NCBI GenBank assembly: GCA_045629305.1
Contig: JAZQQZ010000019.1
Span: forward strand, 62,001-126,000
Direction of reading: 5' to 3'
DNA length: 64,000 nt
Origin: UBA1227 sp045629305
GTDB taxonomy: Bacteria > Bacillota > Clostridia > Oscillospirales > Acutalibacteraceae
The translations under genes and the position numbers were made by a program. Within the stretch, counting starts at the first letter, position 1. Every line of letters starts with the position of its first letter. Shown here piece by piece: positions 44,115 to 52,178 of this stretch. The notes under the pieces were generated by a model. It searched no databases, was not told where the DNA came from, and saw only the letters and a list, made by a program, of their open reading frames with translations.

Positions 44115-44651
44115 TTAAAGCCCGAGGGCTGATTTCTGCTTTTCGAGCGCCGGCATGACGACTTTGAGTACGGTGCCGGTGATGGCACCAGTCACGAGGG
44201 CGAAGAGCAGAAGGAGCGGGCCATAGCCAATCGCGAGGGTAGGTGTACCCGAGATTATGCACGCGACGATAAGCTGGCCGCAGTTGTGGGCGATTGCAGA
44301 TGCAATCGACACACCGAGTATGCCAAATGGATTTTTCTTCCATTTGAGTAGTGCCACCATAACGAAGGTGGAGAGCAATCCGCCCGCAAAGCTCATAAGG
44401 CCAGCGGTTATGCCTCTCGTCAGGCCGGCAAATAAACTCTTGATGACTGTAATCAAGAGGGCAGATGGAAGACCCATCGTACTTGCTGTGAACATTGTCA
44501 CGATATTGGAAAATCCTGGCTTAGCTCCAGGAGGAAGTCCTGGGACAGCCGGAATAAAATTCTCAAGGAATGAGAGTGCGAGTGCCTCTGCTCCAAGAAT
44601 ACCGAGCAGAGCAACATATGCAGTTTTCTTATTGATGTTGGCTTTGCTCAT
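44115..44651 (-). CDS. Gx transporter family membrane protein
   Basis: A 178-residue protein with five or six hydrophobic helices, of the Gx transporter / heptaprenyl diphosphate synthase component I family. It contains PPGAKPGFSNIVTMFT and ASAIAHNCGQLIVAC. Its molecular role is not established, but genes of this family commonly sit beside rnf and NusG-II genes in Clostridia, as here. It starts 9 bp after the NusG-II gene and belongs to the apbE-rnf operon. Confidence 0.85.
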   Translation of the reverse strand: MSKANINKKTAYVALLGILGAEALALSFLENFIPAVPGLPPGAKPGFSNIVTMFTASTMGLPSALLITVIKSLFAGLTRGITAGLMSFAGGLLSTFVMVALLKWKKNPFGILGVSIASAIAHNCGQLIVACIISGTPTLAIGYGPLLLLFALVTGAITGTVLKVVMPALEKQKSALGL

Positions 44652-44660
44652 CTTAGTCTC

Positions 44661-45047
44661 CTAATAGGTTATAACATCCGGTGAATTTGCCTCTTTGTCA
44701 CCGACAAGGACAACAAGTGTCTTAGATGGGATACATGCTGCTGTATCTCCGGCGCGGGAGAGGCGTCCGGTATTTACGCATAACTTATCTGGACAATCTG
44801 CGTAAGAGTAATATATACAACCTGGCTCAACAGTGAGCTTCGCCTCTGGCATACATTCCAAATCTATCTCATAAGATTCAGTGACAGAAGAAAGGTTGAT
44901 TTGCTCAACTATTTCACCATCTTTATAGATAACCGCGGTGAGATTGCTTTTCACACCTAAATATTTAGGGACGAGAAATGCTGCACAGAGGAGAACTATT
45001 ACAGCGACAAGAATAAGGTCGCTCTTTTTTAGAAATTTCAGATTCAT
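44661..45047 (-). CDS. NusG domain II-containing protein
   Basis: A 128-residue protein with an N-terminal membrane anchor (about 10-30) and an extracytoplasmic NusG-II beta domain. The conserved cysteine/aspartate segment SYADCPDKLCVNTGRLSRAGDTAACIPSK is split here as DCPDKLCVNTG and AACIPSK. The function is unknown; it occurs with rnf, apbE and Gx transporter genes. It overlaps the apbE stop by one base and precedes the Gx gene by 9 bp. Confidence 0.88.
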   Translation of the reverse strand: MNLKFLKKSDLILVAVIVLLCAAFLVPKYLGVKSNLTAVIYKDGEIVEQINLSSVTESYEIDLECMPEAKLTVEPGCIYYSYADCPDKLCVNTGRLSRAGDTAACIPSKTLVVLVGDKEANSPDVITY

Positions 45048-46135
45048 TATGCCACCTCTGTGCCAATTGTAAACTTGTCATTTACAATGGTGACATCGCC
45101 TTTTAAGCCATTTGTCATATAGACTTTGTTGTCTTTTGTGATGAATATTGCCTCTGCATCATATTTCTCAATAAGTGCAAGACTGTCATTGCAATATCCA
45201 AGGATGAAGCAGGCGGTTGAGAGAGCATCTGTGATTATTCCAGAATCTGCAACAATTGTGACACTTGTGATGTTGCTCTCTGCTGGATATCCGGTTTTAG
45301 GGTCAATAATATGGTGATATTTTTGACCACCTTCATAGAAGAATTTCTCATAATCTCCAGATGTAGAGATGCAACAAGCACCACAGTTTAGGATTGCCAT
45401 ATATGAGTTATCGGAGGATACTGTCGGGTCGCGTACTCCAATATTCCAAGAACCATCGTCGGATGTAGGGTTCTTTCCATAAACGAGAATAGAACCGCCA
45501 ACTGATACTGTGCCACCGACAACCTCTGTATCTTTGAGATAATCACGAATCACGTCGCAGGCAAGGCCTTTGCCAACTGCGCCGAGATCAATTTTCTGGG
45601 CTTCGCCAATTTCAACTCGATAAGCGCCATCTTTGCTGCTGAGATCTAAAAGACCATAGCCAACAGTTGACATAGCTTCTTTGATCTCAGATTCAGTAGG
45701 GAGGTATGCGTTTGGATCTTCCGCAGTGGTGATGTTCCAAAGACTGGAGAGATTTCCAACTGTTGCATCAAATCGTCCACCGCAATTTTTAGAAATATCT
45801 ATGCAAGTGGAAAGACAATCATATGTCACCTTGTCAACGTAACCTGAGCCGGTTTCGTTAATCTTGTAAATCTCAGAAGTGTCTTTCTTGCAGGATAGAC
45901 GATCAAAATCAAGTTTGTTGATTGAATCTGTGCAGAATTTAATTGCATCATTGCTCACGTCTTCATCTTTGCAATAGAAAGACTCTATAATAACTGTGCC
46001 CATACCCATTCCAGTGTTGGTGGTAGGGGTCTTAAGACTTACTTTTCCTTGAAGGAGTATTGCAACTACGATGACGGCTGCAGCGAGAACGAGTACAACT
46101 GTGCCAGTAAGAATTGTCTTTTTCTTTTTGGCCAT
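45047..46135 (-). CDS. apbE: FAD:protein FMN transferase
   Basis: A 362-residue ApbE that links FMN covalently to Thr in RnfD and RnfG. An N-terminal anchor helix (about 9-31, no lipobox) puts the enzyme outside the membrane, where its targets' sites lie. Family motifs are GMGMGTVI, CGGRFDATVGNLSSLW, KIDLGAVGKGLACD and KYHHIIDPKTGYPA, with the metal-binding TDALSTACFILG. The ATG at 46135 lies 8 nt after GGAG; a GTG at 46144 is in frame but overlaps that site. It is first in the operon apbE - NusG-II - Gx - rnfCDGEAB. Confidence 0.93.
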   Translation of the reverse strand: MAKKKKTILTGTVVLVLAAAVIVVAILLQGKVSLKTPTTNTGMGMGTVIIESFYCKDEDVSNDAIKFCTDSINKLDFDRLSCKKDTSEIYKINETGSGYVDKVTYDCLSTCIDISKNCGGRFDATVGNLSSLWNITTAEDPNAYLPTESEIKEAMSTVGYGLLDLSSKDGAYRVEIGEAQKIDLGAVGKGLACDVIRDYLKDTEVVGGTVSVGGSILVYGKNPTSDDGSWNIGVRDPTVSSDNSYMAILNCGACCISTSGDYEKFFYEGGQKYHHIIDPKTGYPAESNITSVTIVADSGIITDALSTACFILGYCNDSLALIEKYDAEAIFITKDNKVYMTNGLKGDVTIVNDKFTIGTEVA

Positions 46136-46194
46136 TCTCTTCACTCCTATTAATAATTATTTTATTACATAATTATATACATACACATTAAATT

Positions 46195-46223
46195 ATTTTA
46201 TACTTTTCGTCGCTTCATTTCAA
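46195..46223 (-). promoter_or_regulatory. Promoter of the apbE-rnf operon
   Basis: On the minus strand TTGAAA (46223-46218), a 17-nt spacer and TAAAAT (46200-46195). The start codon lies about 60 nt downstream. It is divergent from the mcsA-mcsB promoter. Confidence 0.55.
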
Positions 46224-46240
46224 TACAAAATAAATAAATA

Positions 46241-46269
46241 TTGACGAAAATCTTATATTAGTTGATAAT
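46241..46269 (+). promoter_or_regulatory. Promoter of the mcsA-mcsB fusion gene, with palindrome over the -10
   Basis: TTGACG (46241-46246), a 17-nt spacer and GATAAT (46264-46269). The -10 is the left arm of a perfect palindrome GATAAT-GAA-ATTATC (46264-46278). No CtsR heptad repeat or CIRCE element is visible. Confidence 0.6.
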
Positions 46270-46296
46270 GAAATTATCACGAAGGAGGCGAGGTAA

Positions 46297-47649
46297 ATGC
46301 TTTGTCAAAACTGTGGTAATGCCGAAGCTACCACGCACATAAAAAGAATAGTAAATGGTGAGGCAACAGAGATACATCTCTGCCACAATTGTGCTCATCA
46401 TCTTGGATATGCCAATGTCTTTTCTGGCTTTGGTTTTAATTTTGGTGCATTCCTTCCATCGGAGGAGGAACACTGCGAAAAGTGTGGTACAACTTTCGAT
46501 GAGATTCTACGAAATGGAACTATGGGATGCGAGGAGTGTTACAAGACATTCTATGAGAAGCTCAAGCCATCTCTTGATAGAATTCATGGAAAAGCGACGC
46601 ACGTTGGCAAGTCAACGACCGCAAATGATTCTCCTTCAGATATAGAGTCTTTGACTGTAACCACAACTCCTGAAAATGACGTAGCTATAAGCACTAAAGT
46701 CACCATAGCGCGCAATGTAAAGGGGGAGAGCTTTACACAAAAGCTTTCGAGTGATGAAAAATACGATATTGCTGATAAAATTGACGCAATTCTAGATGAA
46801 AAACTTCCAGGAAAGTTCGTATCTACGCCGATGAACGAGGTTGGGCGCGATCTTCAGATTTCACTCGCAGAGAGAAATCTGGTAAGCCCTGAATTCGTAA
46901 GCTATGCGGAGGGACGAACATTCATTACAACCAAGGATGAGACCTTGTCCATCATGGTATGTGAAGAAGATCATTTGAAGATGCAAGCGATGCTTCCTGG
47001 TCTTATGCTCGACACGGCATATAATCTCGTCGATACACTCGATAATATAATCGGTGAAGATGTGGAATATGCTTTCGATGAGAAGCTTGGATTCCTAACT
47101 GAGTGTCCAACGGATATAGGAACAGCGATGAGAGCGTCTGTAATTCTTCAGCTTCCAGCACTTTCAATGAGTGGACAGATTCCTCATCTTGAATCTACAG
47201 TATCCAAGCTTGGCCTTGTTCTCACTGGAGCATATGGTGAGGCAATTAAACCAATCGGATGCTTATATCAATTGTCAAATCAGGTTACACTTGGAATATC
47301 TGAGCAGGCGGCAATTGACAACTTGCGAGCAATCTCGCTCTCAATTGCCGAGCAGGAGCGAGCACTTAGGGATAAACTCATGCAGAACCTTCAGTTTCAG
47401 GACGCTCTTTGGCGTTCTTTTGGAACTTTAAAGAACGCTCGCGTTCTTTCGTTCAGCGAGTTTATGGAAGCGCTCGCATATGTAAGAATCGGTGTATATG
47501 CTGGAGAGATAGATATTCCGAATGAAGAGCTCAACAGGCTTATCTATTCAATGCAGCCGGCGACACTTAATGTTGCATATGGTCAGTCGCTTGATAGACA
47601 GATTCGAGACATACATAGAGCCGAGAAGGTAAGAGAGATATTTGAATAG
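46297..47649 (+). CDS. McsA-McsB fusion: zinc-finger region joined to a degenerate arginine kinase domain
   Basis: A 450-residue single open frame. Residues 1-105 match McsA: zinc-type pairs C3/C6 with C29/C32 and C60/C63 with C78/C81, then the RIHGKATHVGK segment. The UVR helix pair that normally ends McsA is absent. After a linker (106-126), residues 127-450 match McsB, the protein-arginine kinase. The catalytic Glu region CEEDH (222-226), C270 and R279 are kept. Of five phosphate-binding arginines (Limulus arginine kinase R124, R126, R229, R280, R309), four are replaced: K134, T136, K228, T310. The phosphoarginine receptor motif RDIHRA (437-442) is intact. GGAGGCGAGG precedes the ATG. No ctsR or clpC is adjacent. 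Confidence 0.85.
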   Translation: MLCQNCGNAEATTHIKRIVNGEATEIHLCHNCAHHLGYANVFSGFGFNFGAFLPSEEEHCEKCGTTFDEILRNGTMGCEECYKTFYEKLKPSLDRIHGKATHVGKSTTANDSPSDIESLTVTTTPENDVAISTKVTIARNVKGESFTQKLSSDEKYDIADKIDAILDEKLPGKFVSTPMNEVGRDLQISLAERNLVSPEFVSYAEGRTFITTKDETLSIMVCEEDHLKMQAMLPGLMLDTAYNLVDTLDNIIGEDVEYAFDEKLGFLTECPTDIGTAMRASVILQLPALSMSGQIPHLESTVSKLGLVLTGAYGEAIKPIGCLYQLSNQVTLGISEQAAIDNLRAISLSIAEQERALRDKLMQNLQFQDALWRSFGTLKNARVLSFSEFMEALAYVRIGVYAGEIDIPNEELNRLIYSMQPATLNVAYGQSLDRQIRDIHRAEKVREIFE

Positions 47650-47660
47650 GAGGTAACCAT

Positions 47661-49028
47661 ATGAAGAGTAATTATGATGTAGTTATTGTCGGCGCATCAT
47701 CAGCAGGTGCTTATTTTGCAAGAGAGATGGCAAAGCAAGGCTTTTCGGTGCTAGTTATCGAAAAGGATTCAATGAAAGAAACAAGTATGGACTATGATAT
47801 CTTCCATATTACAGTGGAAGACATTGAAGCGCATAATTTGCCAAGACCTTTAGAAGGCGACCCTGTATGGTCATTTGAATTCGCAGATGGTGCACATTAT
47901 TCACCGGACTATGATTCTCCAAAAAAATTCCATGTGCCAACAGTTGGTATGCATAAGCATGGATATATTATGCTCATTGCGAAGCAGGCAAAGGACGCTG
48001 GTGCTGAGTTTGTTTACGATGCACCATTCGTATCAGTTCAGACAAACGGCACACGTGTAACAGGCATTACATTTAAGCAGGGTAAGAAGTTGGTATCAGT
48101 CAATGCAAAAATTGTCGTTGATGCATCTGGCCAAGGAGCAGTAGTAAGGACTAGCCTTCCTGATAGAATTGGTGTTGAAAACTTTAAACTTACAAATAAA
48201 GATGTTTTCTTCGTAACTCTCCGTTACATTAAGTATAAGGAGCCACCTAAAGAGCGCTGGCTTACAAATCACAGCTGGCTTTGGTATAAGATGTGGCTTG
48301 CACCATCAAATATTGAGTATGACGGTATCCTTGGCATCGGTTCATGTCTCTCATATGAGTTTGGCGATAAGGTTTACGAAAAATTCCTTGAAGAAGTATC
48401 AGATAAGCTTCCACCTTATGAGGTAGCAAAGATTGAAAAGAAGCCAACTCCATATAGACATTCTCTTTATTCATATGTAGGAGATGGCTTTATCGCAATA
48501 GGCGACGCAGGTATCGTAAATAAGCCGGATAACGGGGAAGGCGTCGCTGTTGCAATGAATCACATGGACATCGCAGCAGAGGTTATAGGCAATGTTCTAA
48601 GAGAGGGACTAGTTCCGACGCGTGAAAATATGTGGTCAATCAACAAGCGTTATAACAAGGTTCAAGGTGCTGAATTTGCAGGCACTCTTGCACTTCTTGC
48701 AAGAATGCTTTACTGCTCACGTGAGACAATCCAATATATGTTTGAAAAAGATTGCGTAATGAGTAAGACAATTCTTGCCGATCTCGGCAAAACAGTTGAT
48801 CTTCCTGATATCCTTCATCAGGGCAAGGAACTTATTTTCGGTCTCATCAATGGAAACATTCCATGGAACGAGATTAAAGTCGTAGGTGCAGGCGCTATTA
48901 AGGCTGTAGGAATTATTGTTCTTTATAACCTTTATCCAAGCACTCCACTTCTTTTTGAGCCTTGGCGTAAACTTGCTGATAAACTTTGGAACAGCATAGG
49001 TCAGATGTCGGATCTCTATAGTGAATAA
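47661..49028 (+). CDS. FAD-dependent oxidoreductase (geranylgeranyl reductase-like)
   Basis: A 455-residue flavoprotein of the geranylgeranyl reductase / PHBH-fold group. The dinucleotide motif VVIVGASSAGAYFARE at the N-terminus is followed by an acidic strand end (VIEKD), a mid-protein KIVVDASGQGAVVR, and the second FAD motif FIAIGDAGIVNKPDNGEGV. The substrate is unknown; relatives reduce isoprenoid chains or act on lipids. AGGAGG lies 6 nt before the ATG and only 11 bp separate it from the McsA-McsB gene, so the two are probably co-transcribed. A terminator follows. Confidence 0.85.
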   Translation: MKSNYDVVIVGASSAGAYFAREMAKQGFSVLVIEKDSMKETSMDYDIFHITVEDIEAHNLPRPLEGDPVWSFEFADGAHYSPDYDSPKKFHVPTVGMHKHGYIMLIAKQAKDAGAEFVYDAPFVSVQTNGTRVTGITFKQGKKLVSVNAKIVVDASGQGAVVRTSLPDRIGVENFKLTNKDVFFVTLRYIKYKEPPKERWLTNHSWLWYKMWLAPSNIEYDGILGIGSCLSYEFGDKVYEKFLEEVSDKLPPYEVAKIEKKPTPYRHSLYSYVGDGFIAIGDAGIVNKPDNGEGVAVAMNHMDIAAEVIGNVLREGLVPTRENMWSINKRYNKVQGAEFAGTLALLARMLYCSRETIQYMFEKDCVMSKTILADLGKTVDLPDILHQGKELIFGLINGNIPWNEIKVVGAGAIKAVGIIVLYNLYPSTPLLFEPWRKLADKLWNSIGQMSDLYSE

Positions 49029-49033
49029 AAAAT

Positions 49034-49059
49034 AAAAGCCACTCGTTCGAGTGGCTTTT
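49034..49059. terminator. Bidirectional terminator
   Basis: A stem AAAAGCCACTC/GAGTGGCTTTT with a short GTTC loop, followed by further Ts on the plus strand and TTTATT on the minus strand. It separates the flavoprotein gene from the convergent glycosyltransferase gene. Confidence 0.9.
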
Positions 49060-49067
49060 TTATATGT

Positions 49068-50003
49068 CTATTTTTTATTTGTTTTAATTTCTTTCGCAAT
49101 ATAAATTGGACGATGCTTACTTTGAATATAAGTTTTGCTCAAATATTCGCCGTTTATGCCAAGTGCCAAGAGCTCTAGGCCTCCGAGCAGGAGGATGAGC
49201 ACAACTATTGTCGCATAACCTGGAACGGCGATTCCGAATGCTAATTTCTGAATAATTACAACAATCAGATATATGAATGATGCGAGGGCTGTGAAGAGTC
49301 CCACGCCCGTGGAGATCTTAAGTGGAACTGTCGTAAATGCTACGATTCCTTCAAATGCATATTTTGTGAGTTTCCAGAAAGACCATTTGCTCTTTCCAGA
49401 GAGACGGGCGTCTGCATCATAAGGCATGTAATAGGTGTTGAAGCCTACCCATGAGAAAATTCCTTTGGAAAATCTATGATATTCTGACATCTCAAGGATG
49501 GCGTCCTTCATAGCGCTGCGGAAGGTCCTAAAATCAGATGCCCCATCGACAAATTCTGTGTCGGACATCTTATTGATAAGATGATAAAATCTTCTCTTGC
49601 AGAAACGGATGAAGAAGTTCTCGCGACGTGTCTCTTGGAAGGCGGCAACGCAGTCATACTCTTCATTTTCATCGAGATACTGAACCATCTTGACCACATA
49701 TTCTGGGTCCTGTTGAAGGTCGGCATCAATGAGGGAAATAAGCTCACCCTCGGCCTCTTTAAGGCCCGCATAAATTGCGGCTTCTTTGCCGAAATTTCTC
49801 GAGAAATTAATCACCTTAACTGGGAATTCAGACGCGTCACAGATCTCCTCGAGAACTGCTGCTGTGCCGTCTGCACTTCCGTCATTCACGAAGATGAATT
49901 CATAAGAGTCTATTTTGTTTTGAAATGTTTCATTTACCTTTTCAAAGAGGGGAAGTACATTTTTCTCCTCATTGAAGCAAGGGATAACAAGTGAAAGTTT
50001 CAT
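49068..50003 (-). CDS. GT2 glycosyltransferase, GtrB/dolichol-phosphate mannosyltransferase-like
   Basis: A 311-residue membrane-bound glycosyltransferase that most likely transfers a sugar to undecaprenyl phosphate. The GT-A domain has SLVIPCFNEEKNV, VNDGSADGTA, the nucleotide/metal motif SLIDADLQQDP and GASDFRTF. Two hydrophobic helices follow at about 232-255 and 265-290, as in GtrB. The ATG at 50003 lies after AAGGA. Monocistronic and convergent with the flavoprotein gene. Sugar donor and polymer unknown. Confidence 0.9.
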   Translation of the reverse strand: MKLSLVIPCFNEEKNVLPLFEKVNETFQNKIDSYEFIFVNDGSADGTAAVLEEICDASEFPVKVINFSRNFGKEAAIYAGLKEAEGELISLIDADLQQDPEYVVKMVQYLDENEEYDCVAAFQETRRENFFIRFCKRRFYHLINKMSDTEFVDGASDFRTFRSAMKDAILEMSEYHRFSKGIFSWVGFNTYYMPYDADARLSGKSKWSFWKLTKYAFEGIVAFTTVPLKISTGVGLFTALASFIYLIVVIIQKLAFGIAVPGYATIVVLILLLGGLELLALGINGEYLSKTYIQSKHRPIYIAKEIKTNKK

Positions 50004-50071
50004 AGACAAATTCCTTTTAGTTTGGTAAATAGATTATACAATAAAAAAATGAAATTTCAAATAAGTAATTC

Positions 50072-50101
50072 TTGCATTTTTACACCTAATATGTTTAAAT
50101 A
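50072..50101 (+). promoter_or_regulatory. Candidate pckG promoter
   Basis: TTGCAT (50072-50077), an 18-nt spacer and TAAATA (50096-50101). It is weak but is the only fit in the short upstream region. Half-sites TTTACAC (50079-50085) and GTGTAAA (50104-50110) bracket the spacer and -10 as an inverted pair. Confidence 0.35.
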
Positions 50102-50142
50102 TTGTGTAAATAATGAATTACTTTATAAGGAGCACTTGCAAA

Positions 50143-51927
50143 ATGGAAAGACTTACTAAGAATCCTACAATCAACGCTTGGCTTGATGAGCGCATTGCAC
50201 TTCTCTGCCCAGACAATATCGTATGGATTACTGGCGAGAAAGAACAACTTGATGCACTCAAAGAAGAGGCATGCAAAACAGGTGAACTTATTAAACTTAA
50301 TGAGGAACTTCTTCCAGAATGTTACCTCCATAGAACAGCTGTGAATGATGTTGCAAGAGTAGAGGCACGTACATTCATATGCACACCTACCAAAGAGGAG
50401 GCTGGTCCTCTCAATAACTGGATGGAGCCGGGCGAGACATATAAGATGCTCGACGATATTGCACGTGGAAGCTATAAGGGCCGTACAATGTATATTATCC
50501 CTTATTCTATGGGCCCTATTGGTTCACCTCTTGCTAAGATAGGAATTGAGATCACAGATTCAATCTATGTCGTATCTAATATGGCAATTATGACTCGCGT
50601 AGGTACTAAGGTTCTCGAGGTGCTTGGTGATTCTGATGACTGGGTACGTGGTACACATTGCAAATGTGACATTGACCCAGAGAAGAGATATATCTGCCAA
50701 TTCCCACAGGACAATGCAATTTACTCAGTAAACTCAGGATACGGTGGAAACGTACTTCTTGGAAAGAAGTGTTTCGCTCTCCGTATCGCTTCATATCAGG
50801 CAATGAAAGAGGGCTGGCAGGCAGAGCATATGCTCATTCTTGGAATTGAAAATCCTAAGGGTGAGACAAAGTATGTATGTGCCGCTTTCCCATCTGCATG
50901 CGGTAAGACCAATCTCGCGATGATGATTCCTCCTGAGGGTTATAAAGCTAAGGGATACAAGGTGTTCACAGTCGGTGATGATATCTCATGGATCCGTAAG
51001 GGACCTGATGGTCGCCTCTATGCGATTAACCCAGAGAACGGTTTCTTCGGCGTTGCCCCTGGTACAAACGACAAATCAAATCCAAATGCACTCGCATCAA
51101 CAAAGCGTGGCACAATTTTCACAAATGTATGCCACAATCTTGATAATAATACAGTATGGTGGGAGGGCCTCGACAAGAATCCTCCAACAAATGCAAATGA
51201 CTGGACAGGCGAGCCATGGAACGGTGCAGTTGACACTGACCGTCCTGGTGCTAACCCTAACTCAAGATTTACTGCACCTGCAGTAAATTGCCCTTGTCTC
51301 AGTCCAGAGTTTGAGAACCCAGCCGGAGTTCCAATCTCAGCATTTATCTTCGGTGGACGCCGTGCAAAACTTGCACCGCTTGTATATCAATCAAGAGATT
51401 GGAACCACGGTGTATTCATCGGCTCGGTTCTCTCTTCTGAGACAACAGCTGCTGCCACTGGTGCAGTTGGTGTTGTACGCCGTGACCCTATGGCAATGAG
51501 ACCTTTCATCGGCTATGATTGCGGAACATATTTCCAGCACTGGCTCGATATAGGTAAGACACTTGATCCTGACAAAGCACCTAAGATCTTCAATGTTAAC
51601 TGGTTCCGCAAGGATGATGAAGGTAACTTTATGTGGCCGGGCTTCGGCGACAACCTCCGTGTCCTTATGTGGATACTCGACCGTTGCGATGGCAAGGTCG
51701 ATGCTGTTGAGACACCTATCGGTTTCATGCCGAAGCCAGAGGACATAAATATTGAAGGAATTGAAGATGAGGTATCAATTGATTCTCTCTCTGCTATGCT
51801 TTCAGTGGATAAGTCACTTTGGCAGGAAGAGGCTCTCGGCATCGAAGAATTTTATCAATCCCTTGGTAATACAGTTCCAAAAGAACTCTATGATTGCCTT
51901 GAAACTTTAAAAAGCAACATTAAGTAA
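50143..51927 (+). CDS. pckG: Phosphoenolpyruvate carboxykinase (GTP)
   Basis: A 594-residue GTP-dependent PEP carboxykinase that interconverts oxaloacetate and PEP with GTP/GDP. The kinase loop is FPSACGKTNLAMM; the oxaloacetate- and metal-binding region is around VGDDISWIRKG, with RFTAPAVNCPC and VNWFRKDDEG further on. Length and motifs separate it from the ATP type (PckA). AAGGAG precedes the ATG at 50143; the open frame extends ten codons upstream without a site. In anaerobes the enzyme may run toward oxaloacetate in fermentation. Its own terminator follows. Confidence 0.97.
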   Translation: MERLTKNPTINAWLDERIALLCPDNIVWITGEKEQLDALKEEACKTGELIKLNEELLPECYLHRTAVNDVARVEARTFICTPTKEEAGPLNNWMEPGETYKMLDDIARGSYKGRTMYIIPYSMGPIGSPLAKIGIEITDSIYVVSNMAIMTRVGTKVLEVLGDSDDWVRGTHCKCDIDPEKRYICQFPQDNAIYSVNSGYGGNVLLGKKCFALRIASYQAMKEGWQAEHMLILGIENPKGETKYVCAAFPSACGKTNLAMMIPPEGYKAKGYKVFTVGDDISWIRKGPDGRLYAINPENGFFGVAPGTNDKSNPNALASTKRGTIFTNVCHNLDNNTVWWEGLDKNPPTNANDWTGEPWNGAVDTDRPGANPNSRFTAPAVNCPCLSPEFENPAGVPISAFIFGGRRAKLAPLVYQSRDWNHGVFIGSVLSSETTAAATGAVGVVRRDPMAMRPFIGYDCGTYFQHWLDIGKTLDPDKAPKIFNVNWFRKDDEGNFMWPGFGDNLRVLMWILDRCDGKVDAVETPIGFMPKPEDINIEGIEDEVSIDSLSAMLSVDKSLWQEEALGIEEFYQSLGNTVPKELYDCLETLKSNIK

Positions 51928-51931
51928 GACA

Positions 51932-51962
51932 AAAAGCCCGTCGATTTTGGCGGGCTTTTAAA
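51932..51962 (+). terminator. pckG terminator
   Basis: A 9-bp stem AAAAGCCCG/CGGGCTTTT (51932-51940 with 51951-51959), beginning 5 bp after the stop codon. Confidence 0.8.
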
Positions 51963-52178
51963 AAAACTTTAATTTTCTAATTTAGAAAAATTGTTAATGA
52001 AATTGTTAAACGCAAGTAAAAATCTTTACGAATTTTAGACATTTATTTTCTAAATCGGAAAATAACTTGACATTTTCAACCGATTTTCGCACAACGGGGC
52101 ATACCGTAAAGATTTTTTACTTTACAGTATGCCATCTGCGCATTTTTTGGTCAATTAAGATGGTTTGTTAAGATTATA
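51963..52178. other. AT-rich intergenic region with dyads upstream of the SDR gene
   Basis: The 342 bp between pckG and the SDR gene hold no coding frame that I can support. After the pckG terminator come two related dyads, TTTTCTAATTTAGAAAA (51973-51989) and TTTTCTAAATCGGAAAA (52046-52062), 14 of 17 bases alike. Between them is a direct pair TGTTAA...TGTTAA (51992-52009). A strong stem-loop follows at 52098-52133. The SDR promoter begins at 52179. A TTGACA at about 52067 lacks a -10 at the proper distance. Confidence 0.6.
52098..52133. repeat. 14-bp inverted repeat (stem-loop) upstream of the SDR gene
   Basis: Arms GGCATACCGTAAAG (52098-52111) and CTTTACAGTATGCC (52120-52133) pair with a single mismatch around an 8-nt T-rich loop. 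No T-run follows on either side, and the element lies upstream of the best promoter, so it is not an obvious terminator. It could be an operator or part of a longer leader RNA. Confidence 0.7.

Noticed and set aside
52098..52133. Terminator of pckG or the SDR gene
   Set aside because: It has no T-run on either strand, and proper terminators are present for both genes at 51932-51962 and 53151-53178.
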